From an uncultured Prevotellaceae bacterium (lineage in GTDB: Bacteria; Bacteroidota; Bacteroidia; Bacteroidales; Bacteroidaceae): a stretch of DNA of 64,000 bases. Location of the stretch: positions 1-64,000 of the forward strand of contig ONMA01000014.1 in assembly GCA_900318815.1 (NCBI GenBank), given 5' to 3'. Both the position numbers and the translations under genes were made by a program. Each line of letters begins with the position of its first letter. The first letter of the stretch is position 1. Shown here piece by piece: positions 7,678 to 16,094 of the stretch. The notes under the pieces were generated by a model, which was not told the DNA's origin, ran no database searches, and was given only the letters and a program-made list of their open reading frames with translations.

Positions 7678-8733
7678 TTACTGTTTTGATGACAGTTGCT
7701 TCTGTTTGTCCGACCACTTCTTCAGACGCTTGTACTCCTTCTTCGTCAGGCGCATGAACGAACCGTGCTGAGGACCGGTGACGCCCTTGATGTCGACGGG
7801 GTCGTGGAAGTTGCGCAGGTTCTCGTTGGCCTTGCAGATGCGGTAGTGCTTGGGGTTGTCGCTGTACTGGATATAGGCCACGCGCCATGTCGGGTCGCCG
7901 ATGAGCTGGAAGGCACTCGAACCCTCGCAGTTCTTCTTGCCCTCGAACGAGACGTAGTCGTTCTCGACAGGCTCGCCCCAGCCAGAGGTCAGCTGCTTCG
8001 AGGTGGCCGTGTAGATGCCGGGCTTGCCGCCCTCCTTCTTGATGAGCATGTGGTAGAGACCGTCGCTGAGTAGGTTGATGTCGGCATCGATGGTGGCATA
8101 GCCCCAGTCGAAGAGCAACTTGGGCTGCGTCAGCCTGGTAAACGACTTGTCGGCGTAGGAGTAGTACATGCGGTCATACTTCTCCTCGGGGCGGTTGAGC
8201 ATGCTGTAGTAGATCATGTAGCCGCCGCGCTCGCCATTCTCCCATACGTAGTCAGGGTCCCAGAATATCTGTGGTGCCCATACACGGTTGATAGTCGACC
8301 AGTCCTTATAGACGCTCTCGGCTTCGGGATTGCAGAAGATGGAAGTGCCCTTGCGATAGTCGAAGGTGACGCTGGTCCAGTGGATGAGGTCGTTGCTCTT
8401 GAGCAGGTCTATGCCGTAGTTGTCCCAGACGTGGCTCTTGGCCACGCACATGTCGGTGGTGACCATGACGAATCCCTTGCCGTCGTAGGAGCGGGTGATG
8501 TAGGCATCGCGCTGTCCGCCCTCGATGCGGGCGTGTTCCTTGGGGTCCATGACGGGACGCCCGTCGATGATGTCTTCATAGTTGTAGCCGTCGTGGCTGA
8601 GGGCGTAGGCCGTGTACTCGCCGCGGTCGCTCATGTGGCAGTACAGATAGCCGTAGTCGCCCTTTTGCATGTTCTGGGCCTTGGTGGCCAGCACGTTCAT
8701 TACGATGAATGCCAGCAGAAATAGTTTCTTCAT
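7678..8733 (-). CDS. Glycoside hydrolase family 43-type enzyme
   Basis: The protein has 351 residues with a signal peptide (MKKLFLLAFIVMNVLATKAQ), so it is exported. The mature part shows a five-bladed beta-propeller pattern of GH43: the blade-1 acidic region (KGDYGYLYCHMSDRGE), the central Asp motif (ATIDADINLLSDG) and the acid Glu motif (NCEGSSAFQLIGD), with WAPQIFWDPDYV between them. GH43 enzymes are inverting arabinofuranosidases, xylosidases or arabinanases. The subfamily and substrate cannot be fixed by eye. It is followed by the tandem array and the DUF6057 gene, and a REP element separates it from upp upstream. Confidence 0.8.
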   Translation of the reverse strand: MKKLFLLAFIVMNVLATKAQNMQKGDYGYLYCHMSDRGEYTAYALSHDGYNYEDIIDGRPVMDPKEHARIEGGQRDAYITRSYDGKGFVMVTTDMCVAKSHVWDNYGIDLLKSNDLIHWTSVTFDYRKGTSIFCNPEAESVYKDWSTINRVWAPQIFWDPDYVWENGERGGYMIYYSMLNRPEEKYDRMYYSYADKSFTRLTQPKLLFDWGYATIDADINLLSDGLYHMLIKKEGGKPGIYTATSKQLTSGWGEPVENDYVSFEGKKNCEGSSAFQLIGDPTWRVAYIQYSDNPKHYRICKANENLRNFHDPVDIKGVTGPQHGSFMRLTKKEYKRLKKWSDKQKQLSSKQ

Positions 8734-8758
8734 ATTCGGAATAATTATTGGTTAATTG

Positions 8759-8793
8759 GGCCACGGCAGAGCCGTGGCCAACGGGGAAGGGTA
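8759..8793 (-). repeat. REP element 1
   Basis: A 21-bp palindrome (GGCCACGGCAG then AGCCGTGGCC, 8759-8779) is followed by the conserved tail AACGGGGAAGGG. On the minus strand this reads CCCTTCCCCGTTGG then the hairpin. It belongs to a family seen at 15484, 36311, 36473 and 59569. It lies between the upp stop and the GH43 start. Confidence 0.75.
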
Positions 8794-8802
8794 GATACGT
8801 GA

Positions 8803-9459
8803 TTATAGCTTCTCGCCATAGCAGAGGTCGCCACAGTCGCCGATGCCAGGCACGATGTATTTGTGTTCGTTCATGCCGGGGTCGATGGCAGCCACCCAGA
8901 GCGTCGCGTCCTCGGGAACGGTCTGGCGCACGGTCTCGACACCCTCGGGAGCGGCGATGACGCAGCAGATGTGGACGGCGGCGGGGCGGCCCGTCTTCAC
9001 CAGTGCCTCGTAGGCGGCGGCCATTGAGCCGCCGGTAGCCAGCATGGGGTCGATGATGACGAGCGTCTTGTTCTTCACCGAAGGCGTAGCCATATACTCG
9101 GTGTGGATGCCCACCTCGGTATGCTCGCGGTTGGTGTACATGCGGTAGGCCGACACGAATGCACAGTCGGCACGGTCGAACACATTCAGGAATCCCTGAT
9201 GGAAAGGCAGTCCGGCACGCAGCACGGTGGCAAGGACAAGATTGTCAACAGGCACAGCGACGTCTATCGAGCCAAGCGGCGTGGTAATGGTCTTGGCCTT
9301 GTAGTCGAGTGTCTTGGATAGTTCGTAAGCCATCATCATACCGATGCGCTCAATGTTGTGGCGGAACACCATACGGCCTTTCTGTTGTGCCTTGTCGCGA
9401 AGAAGGGCCATATACTGGTTGATGACTGAGTTTTGCTCGGAGAAATTGATTACTTTCAT
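8803..9459 (-). CDS. upp: Uracil phosphoribosyltransferase
   Basis: The protein has 218 residues. It catalyses uracil + PRPP to UMP + PPi in pyrimidine salvage and is cytoplasmic. The PRPP-binding loop VIIDPMLATGGSMAAAYE is intact. So are the N-terminal region (RRNIERIG-like: RHNIERIGMMMAYELSK), VLRAGLPFHQGF, and the uracil-binding C-terminal segment GIGDCGDLCYGEKL. Length fits the family. It sits between the M3 peptidase gene (upstream, 78-base gap with a 9-bp repeat) and GH43, all on the minus strand, with no functional link evident. Confidence 0.95.
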   Translation of the reverse strand: MKVINFSEQNSVINQYMALLRDKAQQKGRMVFRHNIERIGMMMAYELSKTLDYKAKTITTPLGSIDVAVPVDNLVLATVLRAGLPFHQGFLNVFDRADCAFVSAYRMYTNREHTEVGIHTEYMATPSVKNKTLVIIDPMLATGGSMAAAYEALVKTGRPAAVHICCVIAAPEGVETVRQTVPEDATLWVAAIDPGMNEHKYIVPGIGDCGDLCYGEKL

Positions 9460-9460
9460 G

Positions 9461-9534
9461 ATTATTGGGGGTTAATGGGGGTTCTGGGGGTACTGGGACC
9501 TCTGGGACTTCTGGGGTTATTGAGACTACTGGGC
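9461..9534. repeat. Degenerate 9-bp tandem repeat
   Basis: The gap between the M3 peptidase stop and the upp start is built of seven or so units. On the minus strand they read NNNCCCCAG or NNNTCCCAG (AACCCCAG, AAGTCCCAG, AGGTCCCAG, TACCCCCAG, AACCCCCAT). It is a simple-sequence intergenic repeat of unknown role. Confidence 0.6.
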
Positions 9535-9537
9535 TAT

Positions 9538-11661
9538 TTACAGTCCGCGGGCCTTTAGCAGGGCCGAGGCATCGGGCGAGGGCATGCCGGTGAAGTCGCT
9601 GAACATCTGCATCAGATCGCCGGTGTTGCCACGGCTCAGGATTTTGTCGCGGAAGTCCTGGCCGGTCTCGGGCTTCAGCGGTCCGCGCTTGGCGAAGACA
9701 TCGGCAACGTTGACGGCCAGCACCTCGGTCCAGAGATAGCTGTAGTAGCCGGCGGCATAGCCACTGCTCCAGATGTGGTTGAAGTAGCTGGTGGAGTAGC
9801 GGGGAGGAATCTGGGGATTGAGAAGTCCTACCTGGCGCAGGGCCTCGGTCTCGAAGGCAGAAGCCTGTTCGGCAGTAGGAACCTTATTTATAGGCAGCAC
9901 GTGCCAGGCCATGTCGAGACAGGTGGCGGCCAGGTTCTCGCCCAGGGCATAGCAGGGCTGGAAGTTGATGCTGCTGAGCATGCGCTCTTTGAGGTCGGCA
10001 GGCATGGGCTGCCCTGTCTCTGCATGGCGGGCGTAATGGTCGAATATCTCGGGTATCGAGGCGAAAGACTCATTGAACTGTGAGGGCATCTCCACGAAGT
10101 CGCGGGCCACCTCGGTGCCGCTCAGCTTGTCGTACTGGCATTGCGAGAGGATACCGTGGAGGGCATGGCCAAACTCATGGAACATGGTGGTAACCTCGTC
10201 CCAGGTGAGCAGTGAGGGCTGGCCGTCGGGAGCCTTGGCGTAGTTGCACACATTGAACACGATGGGCAGCTGGTGGCGCTGGTGGCTCTGCTTGGCAAAC
10301 TCGTCCATCCAGGCTCCGCCGCGCTTGGTGGGACGGCGGAAGTAGTCGCTGTAGAACAAGGCGATGGACTGGCCGTTGCGGTCGACGACCTCGAACACCT
10401 TCATGTCGGGGTGATAGGTGGGTATGTCTGTGCGCTCCTTGAAGGTGAGTCCGTAGGCGCGGTTGGCGGCGTAGAACACGCCGTTCTTCTGCACGCTGTC
10501 CACGTTGAAGTAGGGCTTCACCTCGTCGTCGCTGATGCTGAGCTGTTCTTTCTTCATCTTGGCCGAGTAGTAGAAGCGGTCGTAGGGTTGCAGTTGATCG
10601 AGGCCGGGCGTCAGGCGCTTGGCATACTCCTCGATGGCACGGGTCTCGGCTTCGGCCTTCGGTGTGTAGGCCTTGATGAGGTTCTTCAGGAAACTATAGA
10701 CGTTATCGCTTGTCTGGGCCATCGTGTTCTCCAAGGAGTAGGAGGCATAGTCCTTGTAGCCCATGAGCTGAGCCTGTTCGGCACGCAGGCGTGCCATCTC
10801 GGTGACGATGGGGAAGGTGTTGTGCTTGTTCGTGCCGTCGGCGCGGTGGATGGATGCCTCGAATACGCGGCGGCGCAGGTCGCGGTTGTCCAGGCTGGCC
10901 AGGATAGCCTGCTGCGTGGTATTGACGATGACGATGCAGTAAGGTGCCTTGCTGCCACGGCTCTCAGCGTCCTGCTTGCACTGGGCGATGTCGGCTTCGC
11001 TCAGGCCAGCCAGCTCGTCCTTGCTCTCTACCCACACCACGGCATCGTTGGTGGCCTCGGGCAGCTGGTCGCCCCACTGCTGCTGCAGGTCGGAGATGCG
11101 CAGGTTGATTTCCTTCATGCGGGCCATCTGTTCATCGGGAAGGAGGGCTCCTTTGCGCACGAAGTACTTATAAGTTTCGTCGAGCAGTCTGAGGTCTTCG
11201 CCCTGTAGCGCGTCGCGCTGATGGTCGTAAACGTACTTGATGCGCTCGAAGAGCTGCTTGTTGAAGGCAATCTCGTTCTCCAAGTCGGTCAGCATCGGCG
11301 TCACCTTCTTCTCAATGTCGGCTATCTCGGGCGTCTTGTCGGCATTGGTCAAGGCAAAGAAGATACGACTCACGCGACTGAGCAGCAGACCGCTCTCCTC
11401 GTATGCCAGAACGGTGTTCTCGAAGGTGGGCTCCTCCTCATTGGCGGTGATGCGGGCGATGTTCTCGCGTTGCTGGGCCATGCCCGCTTCAATGGCAGGG
11501 AGATAATGGGCCGGCTGTATCTGACTGAAGTCAGGGGCACCGAAAGGCAGCGAACTTTCCTGCAACAGGGGGTTGTCGGCCGGTGAGGTCGACTGCTTGC
11601 AGGCCGTGAGCACGGTCAAGGCCGAAGTGAGGCCAATGGTAAGAATAGTCTTAGTTTTCAT
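9538..11661 (-). CDS. dcp: M3 family oligopeptidase / peptidyl-dipeptidase (Dcp-like)
   Basis: The protein has 707 residues. It begins with a lipoprotein-type signal (MKTKTILTIGLTSALTVLTAC), so it is probably anchored to a membrane on the periplasmic side. The zinc site MFHEFGHALHG (HExxH) is present, with the downstream Glu in the RDFVEMPSQFNESF stretch. The C-terminal FNHIWSSGYAAGYYSYLW motif is typical of M3. These enzymes remove dipeptides from, or cut, short oligopeptides, fitting the amino-acid scavenging of this group. Its promoter (11762-11769) is separated from the start codon by a 55-base heptamer satellite, which would be in the 5' untranslated region. Confidence 0.88.
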   Translation of the reverse strand: MKTKTILTIGLTSALTVLTACKQSTSPADNPLLQESSLPFGAPDFSQIQPAHYLPAIEAGMAQQRENIARITANEEEPTFENTVLAYEESGLLLSRVSRIFFALTNADKTPEIADIEKKVTPMLTDLENEIAFNKQLFERIKYVYDHQRDALQGEDLRLLDETYKYFVRKGALLPDEQMARMKEINLRISDLQQQWGDQLPEATNDAVVWVESKDELAGLSEADIAQCKQDAESRGSKAPYCIVIVNTTQQAILASLDNRDLRRRVFEASIHRADGTNKHNTFPIVTEMARLRAEQAQLMGYKDYASYSLENTMAQTSDNVYSFLKNLIKAYTPKAEAETRAIEEYAKRLTPGLDQLQPYDRFYYSAKMKKEQLSISDDEVKPYFNVDSVQKNGVFYAANRAYGLTFKERTDIPTYHPDMKVFEVVDRNGQSIALFYSDYFRRPTKRGGAWMDEFAKQSHQRHQLPIVFNVCNYAKAPDGQPSLLTWDEVTTMFHEFGHALHGILSQCQYDKLSGTEVARDFVEMPSQFNESFASIPEIFDHYARHAETGQPMPADLKERMLSSINFQPCYALGENLAATCLDMAWHVLPINKVPTAEQASAFETEALRQVGLLNPQIPPRYSTSYFNHIWSSGYAAGYYSYLWTEVLAVNVADVFAKRGPLKPETGQDFRDKILSRGNTGDLMQMFSDFTGMPSPDASALLKARGL

Positions 11662-11695
11662 AATAAGGTATTTTAATTATTGATATGTGCATGAA

Positions 11696-11750
11696 TCACT
11701 CTTCACTCTTCACTCTTCACTCTTCACTCTTCACTCTTCACTCTTCACTC
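11696..11750. repeat. Heptamer satellite (TTCACTC)8
   Basis: About eight perfect head-to-tail copies of a 7-base unit (CTTCACT on the plus strand) lie between the -7 box and the start codon of the M3 peptidase gene. The same heptamer recurs at 13588-13667, 14015-14044 and 19386-19472. Confidence 0.85.
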
Positions 11751-11761
11751 GTAAGAGTGTG

Positions 11762-11769
11762 CAAAGATA
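11762..11769 (-). promoter_or_regulatory. -7 box TATCTTTG for M3 peptidase gene
   Basis: TATCTTTG on the minus strand, about 100 bases upstream of the start codon. The heptamer satellite lies between the two. Confidence 0.55.
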
Positions 11770-11909
11770 CGAATAATCCTGCGATATTTGTAAAGCAGAT
11801 GTGCCAAAAGTCTTGCAATGGCCTTTGTTTTCAGATACTTTAACCTAAAAAACGCTTAAATGGCAGGAAATAATTGCGATTTGTGAATCAAGAATTATGA
11901 ATAATTTTG

Positions 11910-11917
11910 TAACTTTG
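11910..11917 (+). promoter_or_regulatory. -7 box TAACTTTG for pckA
   Basis: TAACTTTG lies 54 bases upstream of the pckA start. Apart from this, the M3 promoter and the heptamer tract, I see nothing in the 310-base divergent gap. Confidence 0.55.
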
Positions 11918-11971
11918 CAGGCGTTAGAAGAAAAAGACAAAAGTTTTAACATTTAAATCAATAAATAAAAA

Positions 11972-13585
11972 ATGGCAAAGTTAGATTTAACACAGTATGG
12001 TATCACAGGTTCGACTGTGATTGCCCACAATCCGTCGTATGAGTATCTCTTTGAGGAGGAAACCAAGCAGGGTCTGACAGGCTTCGACAAGGGTGTGAAC
12101 ACCGAGCTGAACGCCGTGAACGTGATGACTGGCATCTACACCGGCCGCTCGCCCAAGGACAAGTACATCGTGAAGGATGCACAGAGCGAGGACAAGGTGT
12201 GGTGGACTAGCGAGGAATACAAGAACGACAACCACCCCATGAGCGAAGAGGTCTGGGCCAAGGTGAAGGAGATTGCCATCAAGGAGCTGTGCAACAAGAA
12301 TCTGTATGTGATGGACGCTTTCTGCGGTGCCAATGAGGCTACCCGTCTGCGCGTGCGCTTCATCGTTGAGGTGGCCTGGCAGGCTCACTTCGTGAAGAAC
12401 ATGTTCATCCAGCCTACTGAGGAAGAGCTGGCCAACTTCGAGCCTAACTTCGTAATCTATAACGCTTCGAAGGCTAAGGTGGAGAACTACAAGGAGCTGG
12501 GCCTGAACTCGGAGACCTGCGTGGCCTTCAACACCTCGACCCGCGAGCAGTGCATCATCAACACCTGGTACGGTGGCGAGATGAAGAAGGGCATGTTCTC
12601 GATGATGAACTACTATCTGCCCCTGCAGGGCATCGCTTCGATGCACTGCTCGGCCAACACCGACATGGAGGGTAAGAACACCGCTATCTTCTTCGGTCTG
12701 TCCGGCACGGGTAAGACCACGCTGTCTACCGATCCGAAGCGTCTGCTCATCGGCGATGACGAGCACGGATGGGACGACGAGGGCGTGTTCAACTTCGAGG
12801 GTGGCTGCTATGCCAAGGTGATTAACCTCGACAAGGATAGCGAGCCCGACATCTACAACGCTATCCGTCGCGATGCCCTGCTCGAGAACGTGACTGTTGA
12901 TGAGGCCGGCAAGATTGACTTTGCCGACAAGAGCGTCACCGAGAACACCCGCGTCAGCTATCCTATCAACCACATTGAGAAGATTGCCCAGAAGGTGAAC
13001 CAGAAGAGCGCTGGTCCCGAGGCTAAGAACGTCATCTTCCTTTCGGCCGACGCCTTCGGTGTGCTGCCTCCCGTGAGCATCCTGACCCCGGAGCAGACGA
13101 AGTATTACTTCCTCTCTGGCTTCACGGCTAAGCTGGCTGGTACAGAGCGCGGCATCACCGAGCCTACTCCTACCTTCAGCGCTTGCTTCGGCCAGGCTTT
13201 CCTTGAGCTGCATCCCACGAAGTATGCTGAGGAACTGGTGAAGCGCATGGAGAAGAGCGGTGCCAAGGCTTATCTGGTGAACACTGGCTGGAACGGTACA
13301 GGTAAGCGTATCTCTATCAAGGATACACGTGGTATCATCGATGCTATCCTGGGCGGTGACATCCTGAACGCTCCCACCAAGAAGATTCCTTACTTCGACT
13401 TCGAGGTTCCCACACAGCTCAACGGCGTGGCTTGGGGCATTCTCGATCCTCGCGACACCTATCAGAACCGCGATGAGTGGGAGGAGAAGGCCAAGGATCT
13501 GGCTGGTCGCTTCATCAAGAACTTCAAGAAGTACGAGGGCAACGAGGCTGGCAAGGCCCTTGTCGCTGCAGGCCCGAAACTGTAA
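11972..13585 (+). CDS. pckA: Phosphoenolpyruvate carboxykinase (ATP)
   Basis: The protein has 537 residues, the normal length. It interconverts oxaloacetate + ATP with PEP + CO2 + ADP. In succinate-forming Bacteroidales it usually runs in the carboxylating direction and feeds malate dehydrogenase, which is also in this window. The phosphate-binding loop [11 protein letters not shown] and the metal-binding [18 protein letters not shown] are intact. So are [11 protein letters not shown] near the N-terminus and the kinase-2-like and adenine-contacting C-terminal segments ([20 protein letters not shown]). Codon use is strongly biased, consistent with high expression. It is followed by heptamer satellite and a long palindromic element rather than by another gene. 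Confidence 0.97.
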   Translation: MAKLDLTQYGITGSTVIAHNPSYEYLFEEETKQGLTGFDKGVNTELNAVNVMTGIYTGRSPKDKYIVKDAQSEDKVWWTSEEYKNDNHPMSEEVWAKVKEIAIKELCNKNLYVMDAFCGANEATRLRVRFIVEVAWQAHFVKNMFIQPTEEELANFEPNFVIYNASKAKVENYKELGLNSETCVAFNTSTREQCIINTWYGGEMKKGMFSMMNYYLPLQGIASMHCSANTDMEGKNTAIFFGLSGTGKTTLSTDPKRLLIGDDEHGWDDEGVFNFEGGCYAKVINLDKDSEPDIYNAIRRDALLENVTVDEAGKIDFADKSVTENTRVSYPINHIEKIAQKVNQKSAGPEAKNVIFLSADAFGVLPPVSILTPEQTKYYFLSGFTAKLAGTERGITEPTPTFSACFGQAFLELHPTKYAEELVKRMEKSGAKAYLVNTGWNGTGKRISIKDTRGIIDAILGGDILNAPTKKIPYFDFEVPTQLNGVAWGILDPRDTYQNRDEWEEKAKDLAGRFIKNFKKYEGNEAGKALVAAGPKL

Positions 13586-13587
13586 AT

Positions 13588-13667
13588 AAGTGAAGAATGA
13601 AGAGTGAAGAGTGAAGAATTTGCTCCCGCTCATAAGTGAAGAATGAAGAGTGAAGAGTGAAGAATTA
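13588..13667. repeat. Heptamer satellite downstream of pckA, two blocks
   Basis: Two blocks of GTGAAGA/ATGAAGA heptamers start 3 bases after the pckA stop. They are separated by the tail AATTTGCTCCCGC. On the opposite strand this tail matches the GCGGTAGCAAATTC found beside the tracts at 14002 and 19378. Confidence 0.75.
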
Positions 13668-13696
13668 ATCTTTACTCTTCATTTTTCGTGCTGTTG

Positions 13697-13980
13697 CGAT
13701 TGAAAGACGCTGAAAGCGTCACCTCTCAATAGCCGTAGGTCGGAACGACCTGCGGATAGAACGTGTGAAAATACATCGACCCCAAAGGGGTCGCCCATTT
13801 GCACTGTTGTGGCACGATCATTCTTGCGTCCCGATGGTAGCAAGCCAGCAGAACTGGAGTGCCCGAGCAAGCTCGCCTACCCGTAGCCTTTCAGCGTGCT
13901 TTTCTCTATTTTTCCGTTATGCGTAGGTCCTTCGGACACTACGGCTACTGAGAGGTGACGCTTTCAGCGTCTTTCAATCG
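13697..13980. repeat. 284-bp element with 42-bp terminal inverted repeats
   Basis: The left arm (13697-13738) and right arm (13939-13980) are inverted copies of 42 bases with one mismatch. The arms and interior hold several small hairpins (GACGCTGAAAGCGTC, GGTCGGAACGACC, GACCCCAAAGGGGTC, GTCCTTCGGAC). No credible reading frame lies inside. It is MITE-like in form, placed between the 3' ends of the convergent pckA and murI genes, and it may also terminate both transcripts. Confidence 0.8.
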
Positions 13981-14001
13981 AACAGTACGCCTTTTTTTAT
14001 C

Positions 14002-14044
14002 TGCGGTAGCAAATTCTTCACTCTTCACTCTTCACTCTTCACTC
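14002..14044. repeat. Heptamer satellite downstream of murI
   Basis: GCGGTAGCAAATTC is followed by four TTCACTC units that end at the murI stop codon. Read from murI outward it has the same order as the tract after pckA: stop codon, heptamers, then the AATTTGCTACCGC tail. Confidence 0.75.
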
Positions 14045-14893
14045 TCAAAAAGTGATATTCTCTACATTGACGGGTTCGTGTAGGAATATCTGTGCCGATT
14101 CCTTGAACTTCTCCGGGTTTTCGGTAGTCAGATAATGAACATTGCCGCCTTTCGAGCACTTGCGTTCCATCTCAGGATGACGCTCGAAATAGTTCTTGAG
14201 AGAATCGGCCACATATTCGCCCTGTGGTACAATGCGCACGCCGGGGCTGATATATTTCAGGATCTTGGGCATGAGCAGCGGATAGTGGGTGCAGCCTAAG
14301 ATGATGGCATCAATCTGCGGGTCTAAGCGCATGAGCTGGTCGATGCGCTTCTTCACGAAATAGTCGGCACCGGGCGAGTCGGCCTCGTTGTATTCCACTA
14401 ACGGCACCCAGAAAGGACAAGCCACGCCTGTCACGGTGATGTCGGGGAATAGTTTCTTTATTTCCAGATTATAACTTTCGCTCTTGATGGTTCCCTCGGT
14501 GGCCAGTATGCCCACGTGACGTGTCTTTGTGAGCGAACCAATGACCTCGGCTGTGGGGCGGATGACACCCAGGACGCGACGTTCGGGGTCTAAGTGTGGC
14601 AGGTCGTTCTGCTGAATGCTACGCAATGCCTTGGCCGAAGCGGTGTTACATCCTAAGATGACCAGATGGCATCCCAGCTCAAACAGCCGCACCACCGCCT
14701 GGCGAGTGAACTCATAGACCACGTCGAACGAGCGTGGGCCGTAGGGCGTCCGTGCATTGTCGCCCAGATACAGGTAGTCGTAGTCGGGCAGCAGCTGGCG
14801 TATGCCGTGCAGAATGGTCAGTCCCCCATAGCCGCTGTCGAATATGCCGATGGGGCCAGCCTCTTTACTCAGGTGAATGGTTGTTTCGTTCAT
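14045..14893 (-). CDS. murI: Glutamate racemase
   Basis: The protein has 282 residues. It converts L-glutamate to D-glutamate for peptidoglycan and is cytoplasmic. It has the two catalytic Cys motifs: LGCNTASAKAL (about residues 79-89) and LGCTHYPLL (about 200). It also has IGIFDSGYGGLT at the N-terminus, the substrate loop LGDNARTPYG, and an Asp-containing first loop. It is last in the envelope cluster, 46 bases after the third ompH paralogue, so probably cotranscribed. A short C-terminal extension (HEPVNVENITF) is of no clear meaning. The gene ends directly in a heptamer satellite. Confidence 0.95.
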   Translation of the reverse strand: MNETTIHLSKEAGPIGIFDSGYGGLTILHGIRQLLPDYDYLYLGDNARTPYGPRSFDVVYEFTRQAVVRLFELGCHLVILGCNTASAKALRSIQQNDLPHLDPERRVLGVIRPTAEVIGSLTKTRHVGILATEGTIKSESYNLEIKKLFPDITVTGVACPFWVPLVEYNEADSPGADYFVKKRIDQLMRLDPQIDAIILGCTHYPLLMPKILKYISPGVRIVPQGEYVADSLKNYFERHPEMERKCSKGGNVHYLTTENPEKFKESAQIFLHEPVNVENITF

Positions 14894-14939
14894 GCGGGCA
14901 GAATAGTCTTTTGGACAGGTGTCTTGCTGAGTGGGAGCA

Positions 14940-15461
14940 CTATTTTTTCAGAAGGTTGATGACCTCTTCCTGAATGTTGAGGCTCTGCGAAGGCTCGATG
15001 AATGGGCAAGCGTTGGAGTCGGTATTGACGACGAGGGAAAGACTGTTCTTGCGGGCCACGTTGGCAATGGCTTCGTTGAGCTGGGTGCGGAGTGGGGCGA
15101 TGGCCTCGGCCTCGGCCTGCTCAAGGTCTCGGCGACCCTGTTGCTTGAACTCCAGGTTCTTCTGCATGAGTTCCTGCAGCTCGTTCTGGCGCTTCAGCAG
15201 GATGGTGCGGGGGAAGTCGCGCTGCCCTTCGAGGAAGGACTCGTACTTCTGGTTGAACTCGTCTTCCACACGTTTCACCTCCTTGTCGTAGGCTTGGCGC
15301 AGTTCTTTCAGCCGCGCCTGGGCGATGATGTATTGCGGCATGCTGATTAAGGCTGAGTCATAGCTCAGATAGCCGAAACGTATCTGTTGCGGCAGCGAGT
15401 CGTTCTGGGCACTGACGGAGAGTGACAGCAGAGCGAAAAGTGAGAATAGTAATTGTTTCAT
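14940..15461 (-). CDS. OmpH/Skp-family periplasmic chaperone, paralogue 3
   Basis: The protein has 173 residues from ATG 15461, with signal peptide MKQLLFSLFALLSLSVSAQ. The mature protein begins RFGYLSYDSALISMPQY, as Skp proteins do. It then forms a long coiled coil rich in K/E/R/Q and ends in a short beta strand (NSLSLVVNTDSN). Skp/OmpH proteins hold unfolded outer-membrane proteins as trimeric tentacles. This is the third of three consecutive paralogues after bamA. It is the most divergent, and the last gene before murI. An upstream in-frame ATG at 15494 would place extra residues before the signal peptide and is less likely. Confidence 0.85.
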   Translation of the reverse strand: MKQLLFSLFALLSLSVSAQNDSLPQQIRFGYLSYDSALISMPQYIIAQARLKELRQAYDKEVKRVEDEFNQKYESFLEGQRDFPRTILLKRQNELQELMQKNLEFKQQGRRDLEQAEAEAIAPLRTQLNEAIANVARKNSLSLVVNTDSNACPFIEPSQSLNIQEEVINLLKK

Positions 15462-15483
15462 GGGGATTACAGATACAAATGCA

Positions 15484-15519
15484 GGCCACGGCATAGCCGT
15501 GGCCCACAGTGATAGGTAG
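15484..15519 (-). repeat. REP element 2
   Basis: A 21-bp palindrome (GGCCACGGCAT then AGCCGTGGCC, 15484-15504) has a diverged tail CACAGTGATAGGTAG. The element and the next ten bases align with REP 1 at 8759. It lies in the 66-base gap between ompH paralogues 2 and 3. Confidence 0.7.
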
Positions 15520-15527
15520 ATAAATGA

Positions 15528-16022
15528 TTACTTGATGCCGAGCTTGGCCTTCACCTGAGCGGTGACGTCGGTCGACAGGGTAGTGTTGATGAAGGGGATG
15601 GAGTTGGTCTCCATGATGTAGACGTAGCCTCCGGCGTTGCCCACCGACTTGATAGCCTCCATGACCTTGTTCTGGATGGGAGTGAGCTTATCGGCGTATG
15701 CCTTCTGAAGGGCCTGGGCATTGTCCTGACGGGCCTGGGTGATCTTCTGCTCCATCTCCTGAATTTCCTGTATCTTGCGCTGCTTCATGTTGTCGGGCAT
15801 GGTAGCCTCGTCCTTCTGGTAGGCCTCGACCTTCTTCTGGTACTCGTCGATCATGGCTTTCTCGTCGGCCTCATACTGCTTCTGCAGGGCCTCCATCTCA
15901 GTGCGCATCTGGGTGGCCTCGGGCATGGCCTGCATCACCTCCTGTGAATTGATGTGTCCGAACTTCTGTGCGAATGCTGCCATGGGAGCCAGCATCATCA
16001 GTGCTAAAAATAACTTTTTCAT
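15528..16022 (-). CDS. OmpH/Skp-family periplasmic chaperone, paralogue 2
   Basis: The protein has 164 residues with signal peptide MKKLFLALMMLAPMAAFAQ. The Skp fold runs KFGHINSQEVMQAMPEATQM, then a long coiled coil (LQKQYEADEKAMIDEYQKKV), and returns to a final strand (GGYVYIMETNSIPFIN). It is the most typical Skp of the three. Together with the flanking paralogues it should escort outer-membrane proteins through the periplasm to the BamA protein encoded upstream. Confidence 0.9.
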   Translation of the reverse strand: MKKLFLALMMLAPMAAFAQKFGHINSQEVMQAMPEATQMRTEMEALQKQYEADEKAMIDEYQKKVEAYQKDEATMPDNMKQRKIQEIQEMEQKITQARQDNAQALQKAYADKLTPIQNKVMEAIKSVGNAGGYVYIMETNSIPFINTTLSTDVTAQVKAKLGIK

Positions 16023-16094
16023 TGCTCTTTTCTGATTTTTATTTGGAATTACAATTTATTTGTAAGATTATTGACGTTTGTCTTGCTTATACTT

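Noticed and set aside
11987..13633. 548-codon minus-strand open frame
   Set aside because: It mirrors pckA, which is certain; the reverse frame has no family features and begins in heptamer satellite.
13679..13870. 63-codon frame inside the pckA-murI gap
   Set aside because: It lies across the inverted-repeat element and heptamer tract, with no start signal or protein-like character.
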